Source: Sphingomonas sp. BT-65 (lineage in GTDB: Bacteria > Pseudomonadota > Alphaproteobacteria > Sphingomonadales > Sphingomonadaceae). Taken from it: DNA of 64,000 bases. Both the position numbers and the translations under genes were made by a program. The stretch lies in the NCBI RefSeq assembly GCF_026107375.2, contig NZ_JAPCIA010000001.1:496001-560000 (forward strand). Direction: 5' to 3'. The notes under the pieces were generated by a model. That model saw only the letters and a program-made list of their open reading frames with translations. It did no database searches and had not been told where the DNA came from. Positions 9,186 to 19,229 of this stretch are shown piece by piece. Positions within the stretch are counted from its first letter, which is position 1, and every line of letters starts with the position of its first letter.

Positions 9186-11477
9186 ATGCGCGACCGCGAA
9201 CTCCGCCTCGCCCTGGTCTGCTATGGCGGCATCAGCCTCGCCGTCTACATGCACGGCATCACCAAGGAGATCTGGCACCTCGCCCGTGCCAGCCGCGCGC
9301 ATCATGACGGCGACGCGCCGGGAACGGGGACCGAGGCAATCTATCACGCGCTGTTCGACGAGATCGGCGAGGCGACCGGTATCCGCTTGCGCACGATCGT
9401 CGACATCGTCGCCGGAGCGAGCGCGGGCGGCATCAACGGCATCTTTCTGGCCCAGGCGATCGCCACTGGCCAGTCGCTCGACCCGCTCACCGATCTGTGG
9501 CTCGAGGTCGCCGATGTCGAGGCGCTGCTCAACCCCGAGCACGGCCCCTCCCACAAGCTCGCCAAGATCTGGGCGCTGCCGATCGCCTGGATGCTCGCGC
9601 GCGACGGTTCGACCGTCGACCAGACCGTCGAGAGCGGCGCGCGCGAGGAGGTCCGCGCCAAGCTCGAGAAGTTCGTCCGCTCGCGCTGGTTCGAACCGCC
9701 CTTCGGCGGCAAGGAACTGCTCGGCATGATGCTCGACGCGCTCGACGCGATGGCGAAGACGCCCGCCGGCCCGCGGCTGCTGCCGGCCGGACAGCCGCTC
9801 GACCTGTTCGTCACCGTCACCGATTTCCGCGGCCATCCCGAGCGGCTCAAGCTCAACTCGCCGCCTGAGGTGGTCGAGACCGAGCACCGCCTCGTCTTCT
9901 CCTTCAGCGATCATGGCGATGCGGCGGCCGAGCTCGCGCATCCCGCCGAACTCGCCTTCGCCGCGCGCGCCACCTCCAGCTTCCCCGGCGCCTTCCCGCC
10001 CGCGACCGTCGGCGAGCTCGACGCGCTGCTCGCCGCGCGCAGCATGGCCTGGCCGGGCCGCGAGGCGTTCCTCGAACATGTCCTGCCGCGCCAGTACGCC
10101 GCCGGTGCCGCGGACAAGGCCGCGCTGATCGACGGCTCAGTGCTCGCCAACGCGCCCTTCCGTCCGGCGATCGACGCGCTCAAGGAACGCCCGGCGCGCC
10201 GCCAGATCGACCGCCGCTTCGTGTTCGTCGACCCGACGCCCGGCCACCGCCTCGGCTTCTACAGCGAGGCGCCGGACAATCCCGGCTTCTTCCAGACGAT
10301 CATCGGCGCGCTCTCCGAACTGCCCCGCCAGCAGCCGATCCGCGACAATCTCGAAGCGCTCAGCCTGCGCTCGGCGCGGATCGAGCGCATGCTGGCGATC
10401 GTCGAGCGCATCCGCGCCGAGGTCGAGGGGCAGGTCGAATCGCTGTTCGGCTACACGCTGTTCCTCGACTATCCGACACCCAAGCGCCTCGCCGCCTGGC
10501 GCAGCCGCGCGCAGGTCGCCGCGGCGGCCAAGGCCGGCTATGGCCATGCCGCCTATGGCATGCTCAAGGTCGAGGGGGTCGCCGACCGCATCGCGACGCA
10601 TCTCCACCAGATCGGCGACCAGCCCGGCCCCGACCGCTGGCGGCGCCTGCGCGACGCGGTCGGCGCGGAGATCCTGCGCCGCCGCGCCGACGATTTCGGC
10701 ACCAGCCACCCCGGTTCGGCCAGCCCGGCGACGCTCGACCTGCTGCGCGCGCACGATCTCGGTTTCCGCATCCGCCGCCTGCGTCTGCTCGCGCGGCGCA
10801 TGACCGAGCTCGACCAGGAGCATGAGAATGCCGAGCTGACCCCGATGCGCGACGCGATCTACGAATCGCTCGCCGCCTATCTCGAATGCCAGCGCGCCGA
10901 TCCGTTCCTCGGGCTGCGCGAGGCGGTGCGCGCCGCCGATCTCGACATCGCCGCGCTGCTCGACGCGCTCGCCGGCCGGATGGAGCTGCGCACGCTCGAC
11001 CGCGAGACCGACGAGCGCCTCTCCGCCGGCCTTTCCGCGCTGTCGAAGGACATGCGTCGCCCGATGCTGCTCGCATATCTCGGTTTCCCCTTCTTCGACA
11101 TCGCGACGCTGCCGCTGCTCCAGGGCGAGGGGCTCAACGAATTCGACCCGATCCGCGTCGACCGCATCTCGCCCGACGACGCCACCTCGATCCGCAAGGG
11201 CGGGGCGCAGGCGACCTTGAAGGGCATCCAGTTCAACAATTTCGGCGCCTTCTTCAGCCGCGCCTATCGGGAGAATGACTATCTCTGGGGACGCCTCCAC
11301 GGTGCCGAGCGGCTCGTCGACATCCTGCTCTCGACTCTCCCCGCCAATACGACGCTCGAGCCCGGCCGGGTCGCCTCGGTCAAGCGCGAGATCTTCCTGG
11401 CGATTCTCGATGAGGAGGAACCGCGTCTGAAATCGATCCCCTCGCTCTTTGCGCAACTGCGCGCCGAGATCGGCTGA
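9186..11477 (+). CDS. Large patatin-related lipase-like protein
   Basis: 763 residues from the ATG at 9186. The patatin core is seen: GGISLAVYMHGITKEIWHL near residue 14, the nucleophile elbow G-A-S-A-G-G (residue ~78), and D-G-S-V-L-A-N-A-P (residue ~317) in place of the usual D-G-G/A dyad motif. The long C-terminal half matches the patatin-related family with a DUF3376-type region known from many actino- and proteobacteria. It is presumably an acyl hydrolase; there is no signal peptide. It lies one base after the EEP-family gene. Substrate unknown. Confidence 0.8.
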   Translation: MRDRELRLALVCYGGISLAVYMHGITKEIWHLARASRAHHDGDAPGTGTEAIYHALFDEIGEATGIRLRTIVDIVAGASAGGINGIFLAQAIATGQSLDPLTDLWLEVADVEALLNPEHGPSHKLAKIWALPIAWMLARDGSTVDQTVESGAREEVRAKLEKFVRSRWFEPPFGGKELLGMMLDALDAMAKTPAGPRLLPAGQPLDLFVTVTDFRGHPERLKLNSPPEVVETEHRLVFSFSDHGDAAAELAHPAELAFAARATSSFPGAFPPATVGELDALLAARSMAWPGREAFLEHVLPRQYAAGAADKAALIDGSVLANAPFRPAIDALKERPARRQIDRRFVFVDPTPGHRLGFYSEAPDNPGFFQTIIGALSELPRQQPIRDNLEALSLRSARIERMLAIVERIRAEVEGQVESLFGYTLFLDYPTPKRLAAWRSRAQVAAAAKAGYGHAAYGMLKVEGVADRIATHLHQIGDQPGPDRWRRLRDAVGAEILRRRADDFGTSHPGSASPATLDLLRAHDLGFRIRRLRLLARRMTELDQEHENAELTPMRDAIYESLAAYLECQRADPFLGLREAVRAADLDIAALLDALAGRMELRTLDRETDERLSAGLSALSKDMRRPMLLAYLGFPFFDIATLPLLQGEGLNEFDPIRVDRISPDDATSIRKGGAQATLKGIQFNNFGAFFSRAYRENDYLWGRLHGAERLVDILLSTLPANTTLEPGRVASVKREIFLAILDEEEPRLKSIPSLFAQLRAEIG

Positions 11478-11545
11478 GGCTGGCCAATCCGCTGCGCCCA
11501 GCTTAAAGCTACCCGAAACGACAAGAACAAGGGCGCGCACCGCGA

Positions 11546-11896
11546 ATGCAGTTTCTCAAGGCATTGTTCTGGTTCCTGATCCTCGGTCTCGTCGCGGCCT
11601 TTGCGGTGACCAACTGGCATCCGGTCGAAATCCAGCTGTGGAGCGGCCTCGTCGCCGATGTGAACCTGCCGTTCCTGCTGTTCGTCGTGTTCCTCGCCGG
11701 CTTCCTGCCCATGCTGCTGCTGTTCCACACGGTGCGCTGGCGGCTGCGCCAGCGGATCGGGATGCTCGAACGGACGGTCGAGGAGATGCGCAACCTCCAT
11801 GCCGCTTCGCCCGCCGCATCGGGCATGCCGATCCAGCCCGATCCCGGGCTTGAGCCGGCAGAAACCCCCGCCGCCCCGCCGCTGGTGGCGCCATGA
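11546..11896 (+). CDS. LapA/DUF1049-type inner-membrane protein
   Basis: 116 residues. Two membrane helices: residues 3-22 (FLKALFWFLILGLVAAFAVT) and about 43-64 (LPFLLFVVFLAGFLPMLLLF), with the conserved N-W-x-P-V turn (NWHPVEIQLW) between them. The second helix is followed by a basic helix (RWRLRQRIGMLERTVEEM) and an Ala/Pro-rich tail. This matches the lipopolysaccharide-assembly protein A domain family. Its last four bases overlap the pyrF start, a pairing (lapA-like then pyrF) also known from enterobacteria. Confidence 0.85.
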   Translation: MQFLKALFWFLILGLVAAFAVTNWHPVEIQLWSGLVADVNLPFLLFVVFLAGFLPMLLLFHTVRWRLRQRIGMLERTVEEMRNLHAASPAASGMPIQPDPGLEPAETPAAPPLVAP

Positions 11897-12567
11897 GCTC
11901 CCCGATCTACGTCGCCCTCGACACTCCCGATCTCGACCGCGCCAAGGCGATCGCCAAGCGCGTCCGCCACCATGTCGGCGGGATCAAGCTCGGGCTCGAA
12001 TTCTTCATGGCCAATGGCCGCGCCGGCGTGCACGAGATGGCCGATATCGGCCTGCCGATCTTCCTCGACCTGAAGTTCCACGACATCCCCAACACCGTCG
12101 GCAAGGCGGTGCAGGCCCTGCGCCCGCTCGAGCCCGCGATCATCACCGTCCACGCCGCCGGCGGCCGCGCGATGCTGGAGGACGCCAAGGCCGCCGCGCC
12201 CAACGGCACCAAGGTGGTCGCGGTGACGATGCTCACCAGCCTCGACGCCAGCGACTTGCGCTCGATCGGCCTTTCGCCCGATCCGCATGAGCAGGTCGTG
12301 CGCCTCGCCGAGCTCGCCAGATCGGCGGGCGTCGACGGCATCGTCTGCTCGGGCGCGGAAGTGAAAGCCGCACACGATGCATGGAAGGACGGCTTCTTCG
12401 TCATCCCCGGCGTGCGCCCGTCGAACGGCAATTCGGGCGACCAGAAGCGCGTCGTCACGCCACGCGCCGCGCTCGACGCCGGCGCCTCGATCCTCGTCAT
12501 CGGCCGCCCGATCACCCAGGCGGCCGATCCCGACCTCGCCGCACGCGAGATCGAGGCGACGCTTTGA
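11893..12567 (+). CDS. pyrF: Orotidine 5'-phosphate decarboxylase
   Basis: 224 residues, normal length. The motifs are IYVALDTPDLDRA at the start, the catalytic Asp-Lys-x-x-Asp set as D-L-K-F-H-D-I-P-N-T near residue 60, and FFVIPGVRP with VIGRPITQA at the C-terminus for phosphate binding. It makes UMP from OMP in the cytosol. The ATG overlaps the lapA-like stop (ATGA), and the 3' end overlaps a TTG-initiated lipoprotein gene. Confidence 0.97.
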   Translation: MSSPIYVALDTPDLDRAKAIAKRVRHHVGGIKLGLEFFMANGRAGVHEMADIGLPIFLDLKFHDIPNTVGKAVQALRPLEPAIITVHAAGGRAMLEDAKAAAPNGTKVVAVTMLTSLDASDLRSIGLSPDPHEQVVRLAELARSAGVDGIVCSGAEVKAAHDAWKDGFFVIPGVRPSNGNSGDQKRVVTPRAALDAGASILVIGRPITQAADPDLAAREIEATL

Positions 12568-13040
12568 GGCTCGCGCTGGCTGGGCCGGTGCTGCTCACCG
12601 CCTGCGCTCACGGCACGACAGGCGGCCAGGCAATAGGGGCGGATATTGCCATTCTCCCGCCAGCGACCATTGCCGAGATGTTGCACCAGTGCTCTCGCGA
12701 AGCTCCCGCCAGCGGTACCGGCAGCTGGCAACCTACAATATCCGACATTGCGAAGCTTGAAGCCGCCCTGCCTGATGCGCTTGCATCTACAAACCCTCGG
12801 GGCGGTGAGGATCTTCGCAACGCGCCAACCGGCTGGAGGCGCCAATATGTCGGTATCGTTCGTGATGGACGTCGTTACATCTATGGCAACTTCATACCGA
12901 AGGGTGTCGTTGAGCCGTCGATGATGAACTGGCGGCGCGAGCCCGTGCGAATCTGCGATGGTGGCCCAACGTTCTTTGGGGTCGAGTATGATGTTGCGAA
13001 CGCGCGAGTCACTCACTTGGCCTTTAATGGTGCTATCTGA
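12564..13040 (+). CDS. Small hypothetical lipoprotein
   Basis: 158 residues if it starts at the TTG at 12564, which overlaps the pyrF TGA by four bases. That start gives a short lipoprotein signal, RLALAGPVLLTAC, with lipobox L-T-A-C at residues 12-15, followed by Gly/Thr-rich linker. The mature part (residues 45-158) has no family I recognise; it contains 'YVGIVRDGRRYIYGNF' and ends 'VTHLAFNGAI'. From about 12660 the base composition is lower in GC than pyrF, suggesting a recently acquired or fast-evolving gene. No ATG start gives a signal peptide. Confidence 0.6.
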   Translation: MRLALAGPVLLTACAHGTTGGQAIGADIAILPPATIAEMLHQCSREAPASGTGSWQPTISDIAKLEAALPDALASTNPRGGEDLRNAPTGWRRQYVGIVRDGRRYIYGNFIPKGVVEPSMMNWRREPVRICDGGPTFFGVEYDVANARVTHLAFNGAI

Positions 13041-13050
13041 AAATCATCTG

Positions 13051-13551
13051 ATGGAAATTCGCCCCGCGACCCCGGCCGATCTCTCGCGCCTCCACCCGGT
13101 CGTCGAGCGCGCCTATCGCGGCGACAGCGCCCGTGCCGGCTGGACGCATGAAGCCGATCTCGTCTCGGGTGAGCGCACCGATCTCGAAACCCTCCGCTCG
13201 CTGCTCGACGGCGACAGCCGCCTGCTGATCGCGCTCGACGAGGATACGATCCTCGGCTGCGTCAACGTCGCGAACCGTGGCGACGGCCTCGCCTATCTCG
13301 GCCTGCTCTGCGTCGATCCGCAGCTCCAGGCCGGCGGCATCGGCAAGCAGCTGGTCGCCGCCGCCGAAGCCACCGCGCGCGATAGCTTCGCCGCGACCCG
13401 TATCGAGATGACGGTGATCGAGCGCCGCGCCGAACTGATCGCCTGGTATCTCCGCCATGGCTATGCCGCTTCGGGCGAGATCCGTCCCTTCCCGGTCCCG
13501 CTCGATCCACCGCTGTCGATGACCGTGCTGGTCAAGCAATTGGCCGCCTGA
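13051..13551 (+). CDS. GNAT-family N-acetyltransferase
   Basis: 166 residues. MEIRPATPADLSRLHPVVERAYRG is the usual GNAT opening; the acetyl-CoA pyrophosphate loop is Q-A-G-G-I-G-K-Q-L near residues 93-101; the end 'WYLRHGYAASGEIRPFP' is the typical last strand-helix. The acceptor is unknown. The ATG is ten bases after the lipoprotein stop. Confidence 0.85.
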   Translation: MEIRPATPADLSRLHPVVERAYRGDSARAGWTHEADLVSGERTDLETLRSLLDGDSRLLIALDEDTILGCVNVANRGDGLAYLGLLCVDPQLQAGGIGKQLVAAAEATARDSFAATRIEMTVIERRAELIAWYLRHGYAASGEIRPFPVPLDPPLSMTVLVKQLAA

Positions 13552-13610
13552 GCCGCCCCGCACCAACTTCCGCTTGCCGAATCGCCTCCGCCGCCCGATG
13601 GACGGTGGCA

Positions 13611-14249
13611 ATGCCGGTCACCGCCAAGATCTGTGGCCTCTCCACGCCCGCGACGCTCGATGCGGCCGTGGCCGGCGGCGCGAGCCATGTCGGCTTGGTC
13701 TTCTTCCCGCCCTCGCCGCGCCACGTGACCTTCGACCAGGCCGCCGCGCTCGCCGCGCGCGTGCCGGCGCAGGTGGGCAAGGTCGGCGTGTTCGTCGATC
13801 CCGAGGATGCGCTGCTCGACCAGGCGATCCGCGCCGCCCGGCTCGACGCGATCCAGCTCCACCGCACCACCCCCGAGCGCGCCGCAGAGATCGGTGCCCG
13901 CACGCGCCTGCCCGTCTGGGCGGCCGTCGCGGTCAAGACCCGCGCCGATCTCGACATCGCCAACGCCTATCGCGGCGCCGTCCAGCGGTTGCTCTACGAC
14001 GCCAAGGTGCCCGACGACGCCAAGCTCCCCGGCGGCATGGGGCTGCGCTTCGACTGGACCTTGCTCCAGGGCTTCACCCACCCGTTGCCCTGGGCGCTGT
14101 CCGGCGGGCTCGACCCCACGAACGTCGCCGAAGCGGTGGGGATCACCGGCGCGCGGCTGGTCGACGTCTCGTCCGGAGTCGAGTCCGCGCCGGGCGTCAA
14201 GGACGAGGCGAAGATCGCGGCGTTCCTCAAAACCGTCGCGTCACTGTAA
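13611..14249 (+). CDS. trpF: Phosphoribosylanthranilate isomerase
   Basis: 212 residues from the ATG at 13611 (a GTG two codons earlier is possible). Family signatures: the catalytic cysteine in KICGLST (residue ~7), GLVFFPPSPRHV, GVFVDPEDALL and the phosphate loop LSGGLDPTNVAEA with the general acid Asp. It isomerises PRA to CdRP in tryptophan synthesis. It is first of the trpF-trpB-trpA-accD-folC run, 42 bases before trpB. Confidence 0.95.
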   Translation: MPVTAKICGLSTPATLDAAVAGGASHVGLVFFPPSPRHVTFDQAAALAARVPAQVGKVGVFVDPEDALLDQAIRAARLDAIQLHRTTPERAAEIGARTRLPVWAAVAVKTRADLDIANAYRGAVQRLLYDAKVPDDAKLPGGMGLRFDWTLLQGFTHPLPWALSGGLDPTNVAEAVGITGARLVDVSSGVESAPGVKDEAKIAAFLKTVASL

Positions 14250-14291
14250 CGGCTTGGCGCAGCGCGAGGACGCGCCTAAACGCCCTTCACG

Positions 14292-15499
<1,208 letters not shown>

Positions 15500-15503
<4 letters not shown>

Positions 15504-15712
15504 AGAGCAGGATTGCCGCTGAATCTGCATTTCAGATCGGGCTGTTTTTGGGAATCGTTACAATTGGCTTTGCGGTTTCGACGATACTCGCACGCGCTGA
15601 AGTGCCAGGCGCTCGACTGATCGGAACCGCAGTGACGATAACGCTGATTTTCACAATCCTGTTAAAGTGGGAGCGTTTCTTCAACCGCTTCTGGCCGCGA
15701 GCGAAGAGATGA
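15500..15712 (+). CDS. Small two-helix membrane protein between trpB and trpA
   Basis: 70 residues with two hydrophobic stretches: residues 10-32 ([20 protein letters not shown] and on) and 40-56 ([18 protein letters not shown]), ending in a basic tail ([12 protein letters not shown]). It overlaps trpB by four bases and trpA by four bases (ATGA at both ends), strong evidence that it is translated. GC content is well below that of trpB and trpA. I recognise no family; a positive-inside tail suggests a small inner-membrane protein. Any role in tryptophan synthesis is not shown. Confidence 0.7.
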
Positions 15713-16512
15713 CCCGCCTTACCTCCGCCTTCGCCGCTGCCGCGTCCCAGCATCGAGCCGCTCTCGTCACCTTCGTCACCGCGGGTGACGGCGATACCGC
15801 CGCGATCCTCGACGCGCTCGTTGCGGGCGGCGCCGATGTGATCGAGCTCGGCATGCCCTTCACCGATCCGATGGCCGATGGCCCGGCGATCCAGGCCGCC
15901 AACCTGCGCAGCCTCGCCGCGGGCACGCGCACCGCCGACGTGCTCGCCATCGCCGCCGCCTTCCGTCAGCGGCACCCGGAGGTGCCGCTGGTGCTGATGG
16001 GCTATGCCAACACCATGACCCGCCCGACGCCTGAGGCTTTCGCCCAGAGCGCCGCGGACGCGGGGGTGGACGGCACGATCATCGTCGATATCCCGCCCGA
16101 GGAGGCCGACGAGATCGCGCCCTTCGCCGCGCACGGCATCGCCACGATTCGCCTCGCCACCCCGACCACCGACGCCGCACGCCTGCCCGCAGTGCTGAAC
16201 GGCGCGAGCGGCTTCCTCTACTACGTCTCGGTCGCGGGCATCACCGGCCTGCAACAGGCCGCGCAGGACAGCATCGAGGCCGCGGTCGCGAAGCTCAAGG
16301 CCGCCACCGACCTGCCCGTCGCAGTCGGTTTCGGCGTGCGCACCCCCGAGCAGGCCGCGGCGATCGGCCGCGTCGCCGATGGCGTCGTCGTCGGCTCGGC
16401 GATCATCGACCTGATCGCGCAGCACGGCGCCGATGCGCCCGCCGCGGTCCGCACCTATATCGAATCTCTCGGCGACGCCTTGAAGGCCGCCCGAAAGGAC
16501 GCTTATGTTTAA
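15709..16512 (+). CDS. trpA: Tryptophan synthase alpha chain
   Basis: 267 residues. The catalytic Glu is in IELGMPFTDPMADGPAIQAA (residue ~43-48), catalytic Asp in TIIVDIPPEEADE (residue ~130), and the phosphate site is GFGVRTPEQAAAIG then VVVGSAIID. It cleaves indole-3-glycerol phosphate and passes indole to TrpB. The ATG at 15709 overlaps the stop of the small membrane gene by four bases. Confidence 0.97.
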   Translation: MTRLTSAFAAAASQHRAALVTFVTAGDGDTAAILDALVAGGADVIELGMPFTDPMADGPAIQAANLRSLAAGTRTADVLAIAAAFRQRHPEVPLVLMGYANTMTRPTPEAFAQSAADAGVDGTIIVDIPPEEADEIAPFAAHGIATIRLATPTTDAARLPAVLNGASGFLYYVSVAGITGLQQAAQDSIEAAVAKLKAATDLPVAVGFGVRTPEQAAAIGRVADGVVVGSAIIDLIAQHGADAPAAVRTYIESLGDALKAARKDAYV

Positions 16513-16524
16513 GGAGAATTGGGC

Positions 16525-17385
16525 ATGAGCTGGCTCACCCGCGTCCGCAACGCGATCTCCCTCGTCATCCCCAACAAGGCGGAGACGCCCGACAATCTCT
16601 GGCACAAGTGCAAGGGCTGCGGGCAGATGGTGTTCACCAAGGAACTCCAGGAAAATCTCTCGGTCTGCCCGATCTGCGACCATCATGAGCGCATCGGCGG
16701 CAAGACGCGCTTCGACCAGCTGTTCGACCCGGGCTACACGGTGCTGCCGAGCCCGCGCGCGACCGAGGACCCGCTCAAGTTCCGCGACCAGAAACCCTAT
16801 CCCGCGCGCCTCAAGGCCGCGCGCGCCAGCACCGGCGAGCAGGACGCCTTCCTCAACGCCAGCGGCACGATCCTCGGCCACAAGGCGGTGGTCGGCGTGC
16901 AGGATTTCGCCTTCATGGGCGGATCGATGGGCCAGGCGGTGGGCGAGGCGTTCATCGCCGGTGTCGAGGCCGCGATCGCCGCACGCGCGCCGTACATCGT
17001 GTTCACCGCCAGCGGCGGTGCGCGCATGCAGGAGGGCATTCTCAGCCTGATGCAGATGCCGCGCAGCACCGTCGCCATCTCGATGCTCCACGATGCGGGC
17101 CTGCCCTATATCGTGGTGCTCACCGACCCGACTTCGGGCGGCGTGATGGCGGCGTACGCGATGCTCGGCGACGTCCAGATCGCCGAGCCCAAGGCGACCC
17201 TCGCCTTCACCGGCCGCCGCGTGATCGAGAACACGATCCGCGAGAAGCTGCCCGACGATTTCCAGACGTCGGAATATTATCTCGACCACGGCCTGATCGA
17301 CATGGTCGTCCACCGCAAGGCGCTACGCGAGAAGCTGGGCCAGCTGATCGGGCTGCTGTGCGGCAAGGAGAAGGCGGCGGCCTGA
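16525..17385 (+). CDS. accD: Acetyl-CoA carboxylase carboxyltransferase beta subunit
   Basis: 286 residues from the ATG at 16525, which follows a good AAGGAG site. The N-terminal zinc ribbon is C-K-G-C (residues ~29-32) and C-P-I-C (~48-51). The crotonase-fold carboxyltransferase part includes [13 protein letters not shown] and [19 protein letters not shown]. It works with AccA to make malonyl-CoA for fatty acid synthesis. Placement between trpA and folC is a classic alphaproteobacterial order. Confidence 0.97.
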   Translation: MSWLTRVRNAISLVIPNKAETPDNLWHKCKGCGQMVFTKELQENLSVCPICDHHERIGGKTRFDQLFDPGYTVLPSPRATEDPLKFRDQKPYPARLKAARASTGEQDAFLNASGTILGHKAVVGVQDFAFMGGSMGQAVGEAFIAGVEAAIAARAPYIVFTASGGARMQEGILSLMQMPRSTVAISMLHDAGLPYIVVLTDPTSGGVMAAYAMLGDVQIAEPKATLAFTGRRVIENTIREKLPDDFQTSEYYLDHGLIDMVVHRKALREKLGQLIGLLCGKEKAAA

Positions 17386-17399
17386 CCCTCGCGGCGCAT

Positions 17400-18731
17400 A
17401 TGCCCGACCACGCCACCTCCACCCATTCCGGTGTCCAGCGCCAGCTCGATCGCCTCTGGGCGCTCGGCCCCGGCGCCGACATCCTCGGGCTCGAGCGCAT
17501 CACGCAATTGCTCGATCGCGTCGGCAACCCGCACCTCGCGCTCCCGCCGGTGCTCCATGTCGCGGGCACCAACGGCAAGGGCTCGACCTGCGCCTTTCTC
17601 CGCGCGGCGATCGAAGCCGCCAGCCTCACCGCGCACGTCTATTCGAGCCCGCACCTCGTCCGCTTCAACGAGCGCATCCGCCTCGCCGGCAAGCTGATCG
17701 ACGACGACGCGCTCGCCGCGCTGCTCGAGGAAGTGCTCGATACCGGCGGCGATATCGGCGCCAGCTTCTTCGAAGTCACCACCGCCGCCGCCTTCCTCGC
17801 CTTCTCGCGCACGCCGGCCGACGCCTGCGTGATCGAGGTCGGCCTCGGCGGCCGGCTCGATGCCACCAACGTGATCCCCGCCCCCGCCGCTTGCGCGATC
17901 GCCCAGCTCGGCATCGACCATCAGGCGTTCCTGGGCGACACCGCCGAAGCCATCGCCGCAGAGAAGGCCGGCATCGCCAAGCCCGGCATCCCGCTCGTCA
18001 CCATGTCCTATCCCGGCCTGGTCGCCGCCCGCATCGCCGAGGTCGCGACGGCCGCGGGCGCTCCACTGCTCGCACGCGGCGAGGCCTGGGACTTCGAGAT
18101 CGCAAACGACCGCCTCCGCTATCGCGACGCCAGCGGCTCCCTCGAAACGCCGCTCCCCACCCTCGCCGGTCCGCACCAGCCCGCCAATCTCGCACTCGCC
18201 CTCGCCACGCTGCGCCACCAGCGGCGGCTCCAGCTCCCGCCCGCCGCGCTCATCGCGGCCGCAACCACCGCCCGCTGGCCCGCGCGCATGCAGCGCCTGA
18301 CCGATGGCCCCTTGCTCGCCCTGCTCCCGCCCGGCAGCCAGTTGTGGCTCGACGGCGGCCACAACGAGGCCGCGGCCCACTCGGTCAGCGCCGCGCTCGC
18401 CGAGGTCGCGGGCGAGCGCCCCGTCCACCTCGTCCTCGGCATGCTGTCCAACAAGGACGCGACCGGCCTGCTCGCCCCCTTTGTCCCGCTGGCTGGATCG
18501 CTCACCGCGATTCCCGTGCCGGGCCACGCGCATCACCCGCCGGCGGACCTCGCCGAAGCCGCCCGCCGGCTCGGCATCGCGACCGCCGACACCGCCGAAA
18601 GCCCCGAATCCGCCCTCCACCTGATCGCATCCCGGCTTCCTCCACGCGAAGCACCGCCGGTCATCCTCATCCTCGGCTCGCTCTACCTCGCAGGTGAAGT
18701 GCTCCGCGCGAACGATGAGCTGCCCGACTGA
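17400..18731 (+). CDS. folC: Dihydrofolate synthase / folylpolyglutamate synthase
   Basis: 443 residues from the ATG at 17400, 14 bases after accD. The Mur-ligase P-loop is HVAGTNGKGSTCAFL (residue ~53-67), followed by YSSPHLVRFNERIRL, the FolC signature, and VIEVGLGGRLDATNV. It adds glutamate to dihydropteroate and folates using ATP. It closes the trp-acc cluster. Confidence 0.95.
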   Translation: MPDHATSTHSGVQRQLDRLWALGPGADILGLERITQLLDRVGNPHLALPPVLHVAGTNGKGSTCAFLRAAIEAASLTAHVYSSPHLVRFNERIRLAGKLIDDDALAALLEEVLDTGGDIGASFFEVTTAAAFLAFSRTPADACVIEVGLGGRLDATNVIPAPAACAIAQLGIDHQAFLGDTAEAIAAEKAGIAKPGIPLVTMSYPGLVAARIAEVATAAGAPLLARGEAWDFEIANDRLRYRDASGSLETPLPTLAGPHQPANLALALATLRHQRRLQLPPAALIAAATTARWPARMQRLTDGPLLALLPPGSQLWLDGGHNEAAAHSVSAALAEVAGERPVHLVLGMLSNKDATGLLAPFVPLAGSLTAIPVPGHAHHPPADLAEAARRLGIATADTAESPESALHLIASRLPPREAPPVILILGSLYLAGEVLRANDELPD

Positions 18732-18734
18732 TCC

Positions 18735-18757
18735 TTATTGCGATTGACTATCAATAA
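18735..18757. promoter_or_regulatory. Inverted repeat, possible Fur/Irr-like operator
   Basis: In the 69-base gap after folC, TTATTG (18735-18740) is mirrored by CAATAA (18752-18757), and inside it ATTGA (18743-18747) is mirrored by TCAAT (18751-18755). The resulting TTGCGATTGACTATCAATAA resembles the AT-rich palindromes bound by Fur-family regulators. It is the only AT-rich palindrome near the following gene and could control it. The regulator assignment is a guess from resemblance. Confidence 0.35.
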
Positions 18758-18800
18758 CAGCCTGTCAGGATAGCCGGACGAATCGACTCCGGAGTCCCGC

Positions 18801-19229
18801 ATGACCGCACTCGCCACGCTTGGCCACGCCCTGCCCCGCATCCAGCCGGAGGATCCGGGCGCGCGGCTGTTGCTGTTCGGCATCCGTCAGCTCGGCGCCA
18901 ACGGCCTGTCGGACGCCGCCGCGGCGCACGCCTTCGTCACCGCCTTTGGCAAGGGTTTCCGCCGCCCGCTCCTGCTGCTGCGCACCCTGATGGCCGAGAT
19001 GTCGGCGGCCTCGTCGGGCCCGATCCAGATCGCGCCCTGGTGCTGCGCGCGGATGACCGGGGCCGAGGGCGCGCTGCTCGACGTCATCGCCTGCGCCCCG
19101 CTCGATCCCGAGCGTGCACGCCTGCTCCTCGCCGACCTGCTCGGCGCGCGGCGCGTCGACGGGGTGCTCGCCACCGCCCACGCACTGTCCAACGCCTTCG
19201 CCGACGCCGGGCTTCCGCTCGAAGCCTAG
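18801..19229 (+). CDS. Conserved hypothetical protein (possibly DUF6628-like)
   Basis: 142 residues, without signal peptide. It has a hydrophobic middle (FRRPLLLLRTLMAEMSAAS) and a C-terminal Cys pair region (APWCCARMTGAEGALLDVIACAPLD). I believe similar proteins occur across sphingomonads, but I cannot name a function. An AT-rich inverted repeat lies 44 bases before its ATG. It overlaps the 3' end of the convergent TPR gene by four bases. Confidence 0.6.
   Translation: MTALATLGHALPRIQPEDPGARLLLFGIRQLGANGLSDAAAAHAFVTAFGKGFRRPLLLLRTLMAEMSAASSGPIQIAPWCCARMTGAEGALLDVIACAPLDPERARLLLADLLGARRVDGVLATAHALSNAFADAGLPLEA

Noticed and set aside
15532..17313. 593-codon open frame antisense to trpA and accD
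   Set aside because: Same GC effect; trpA and accD are secure.
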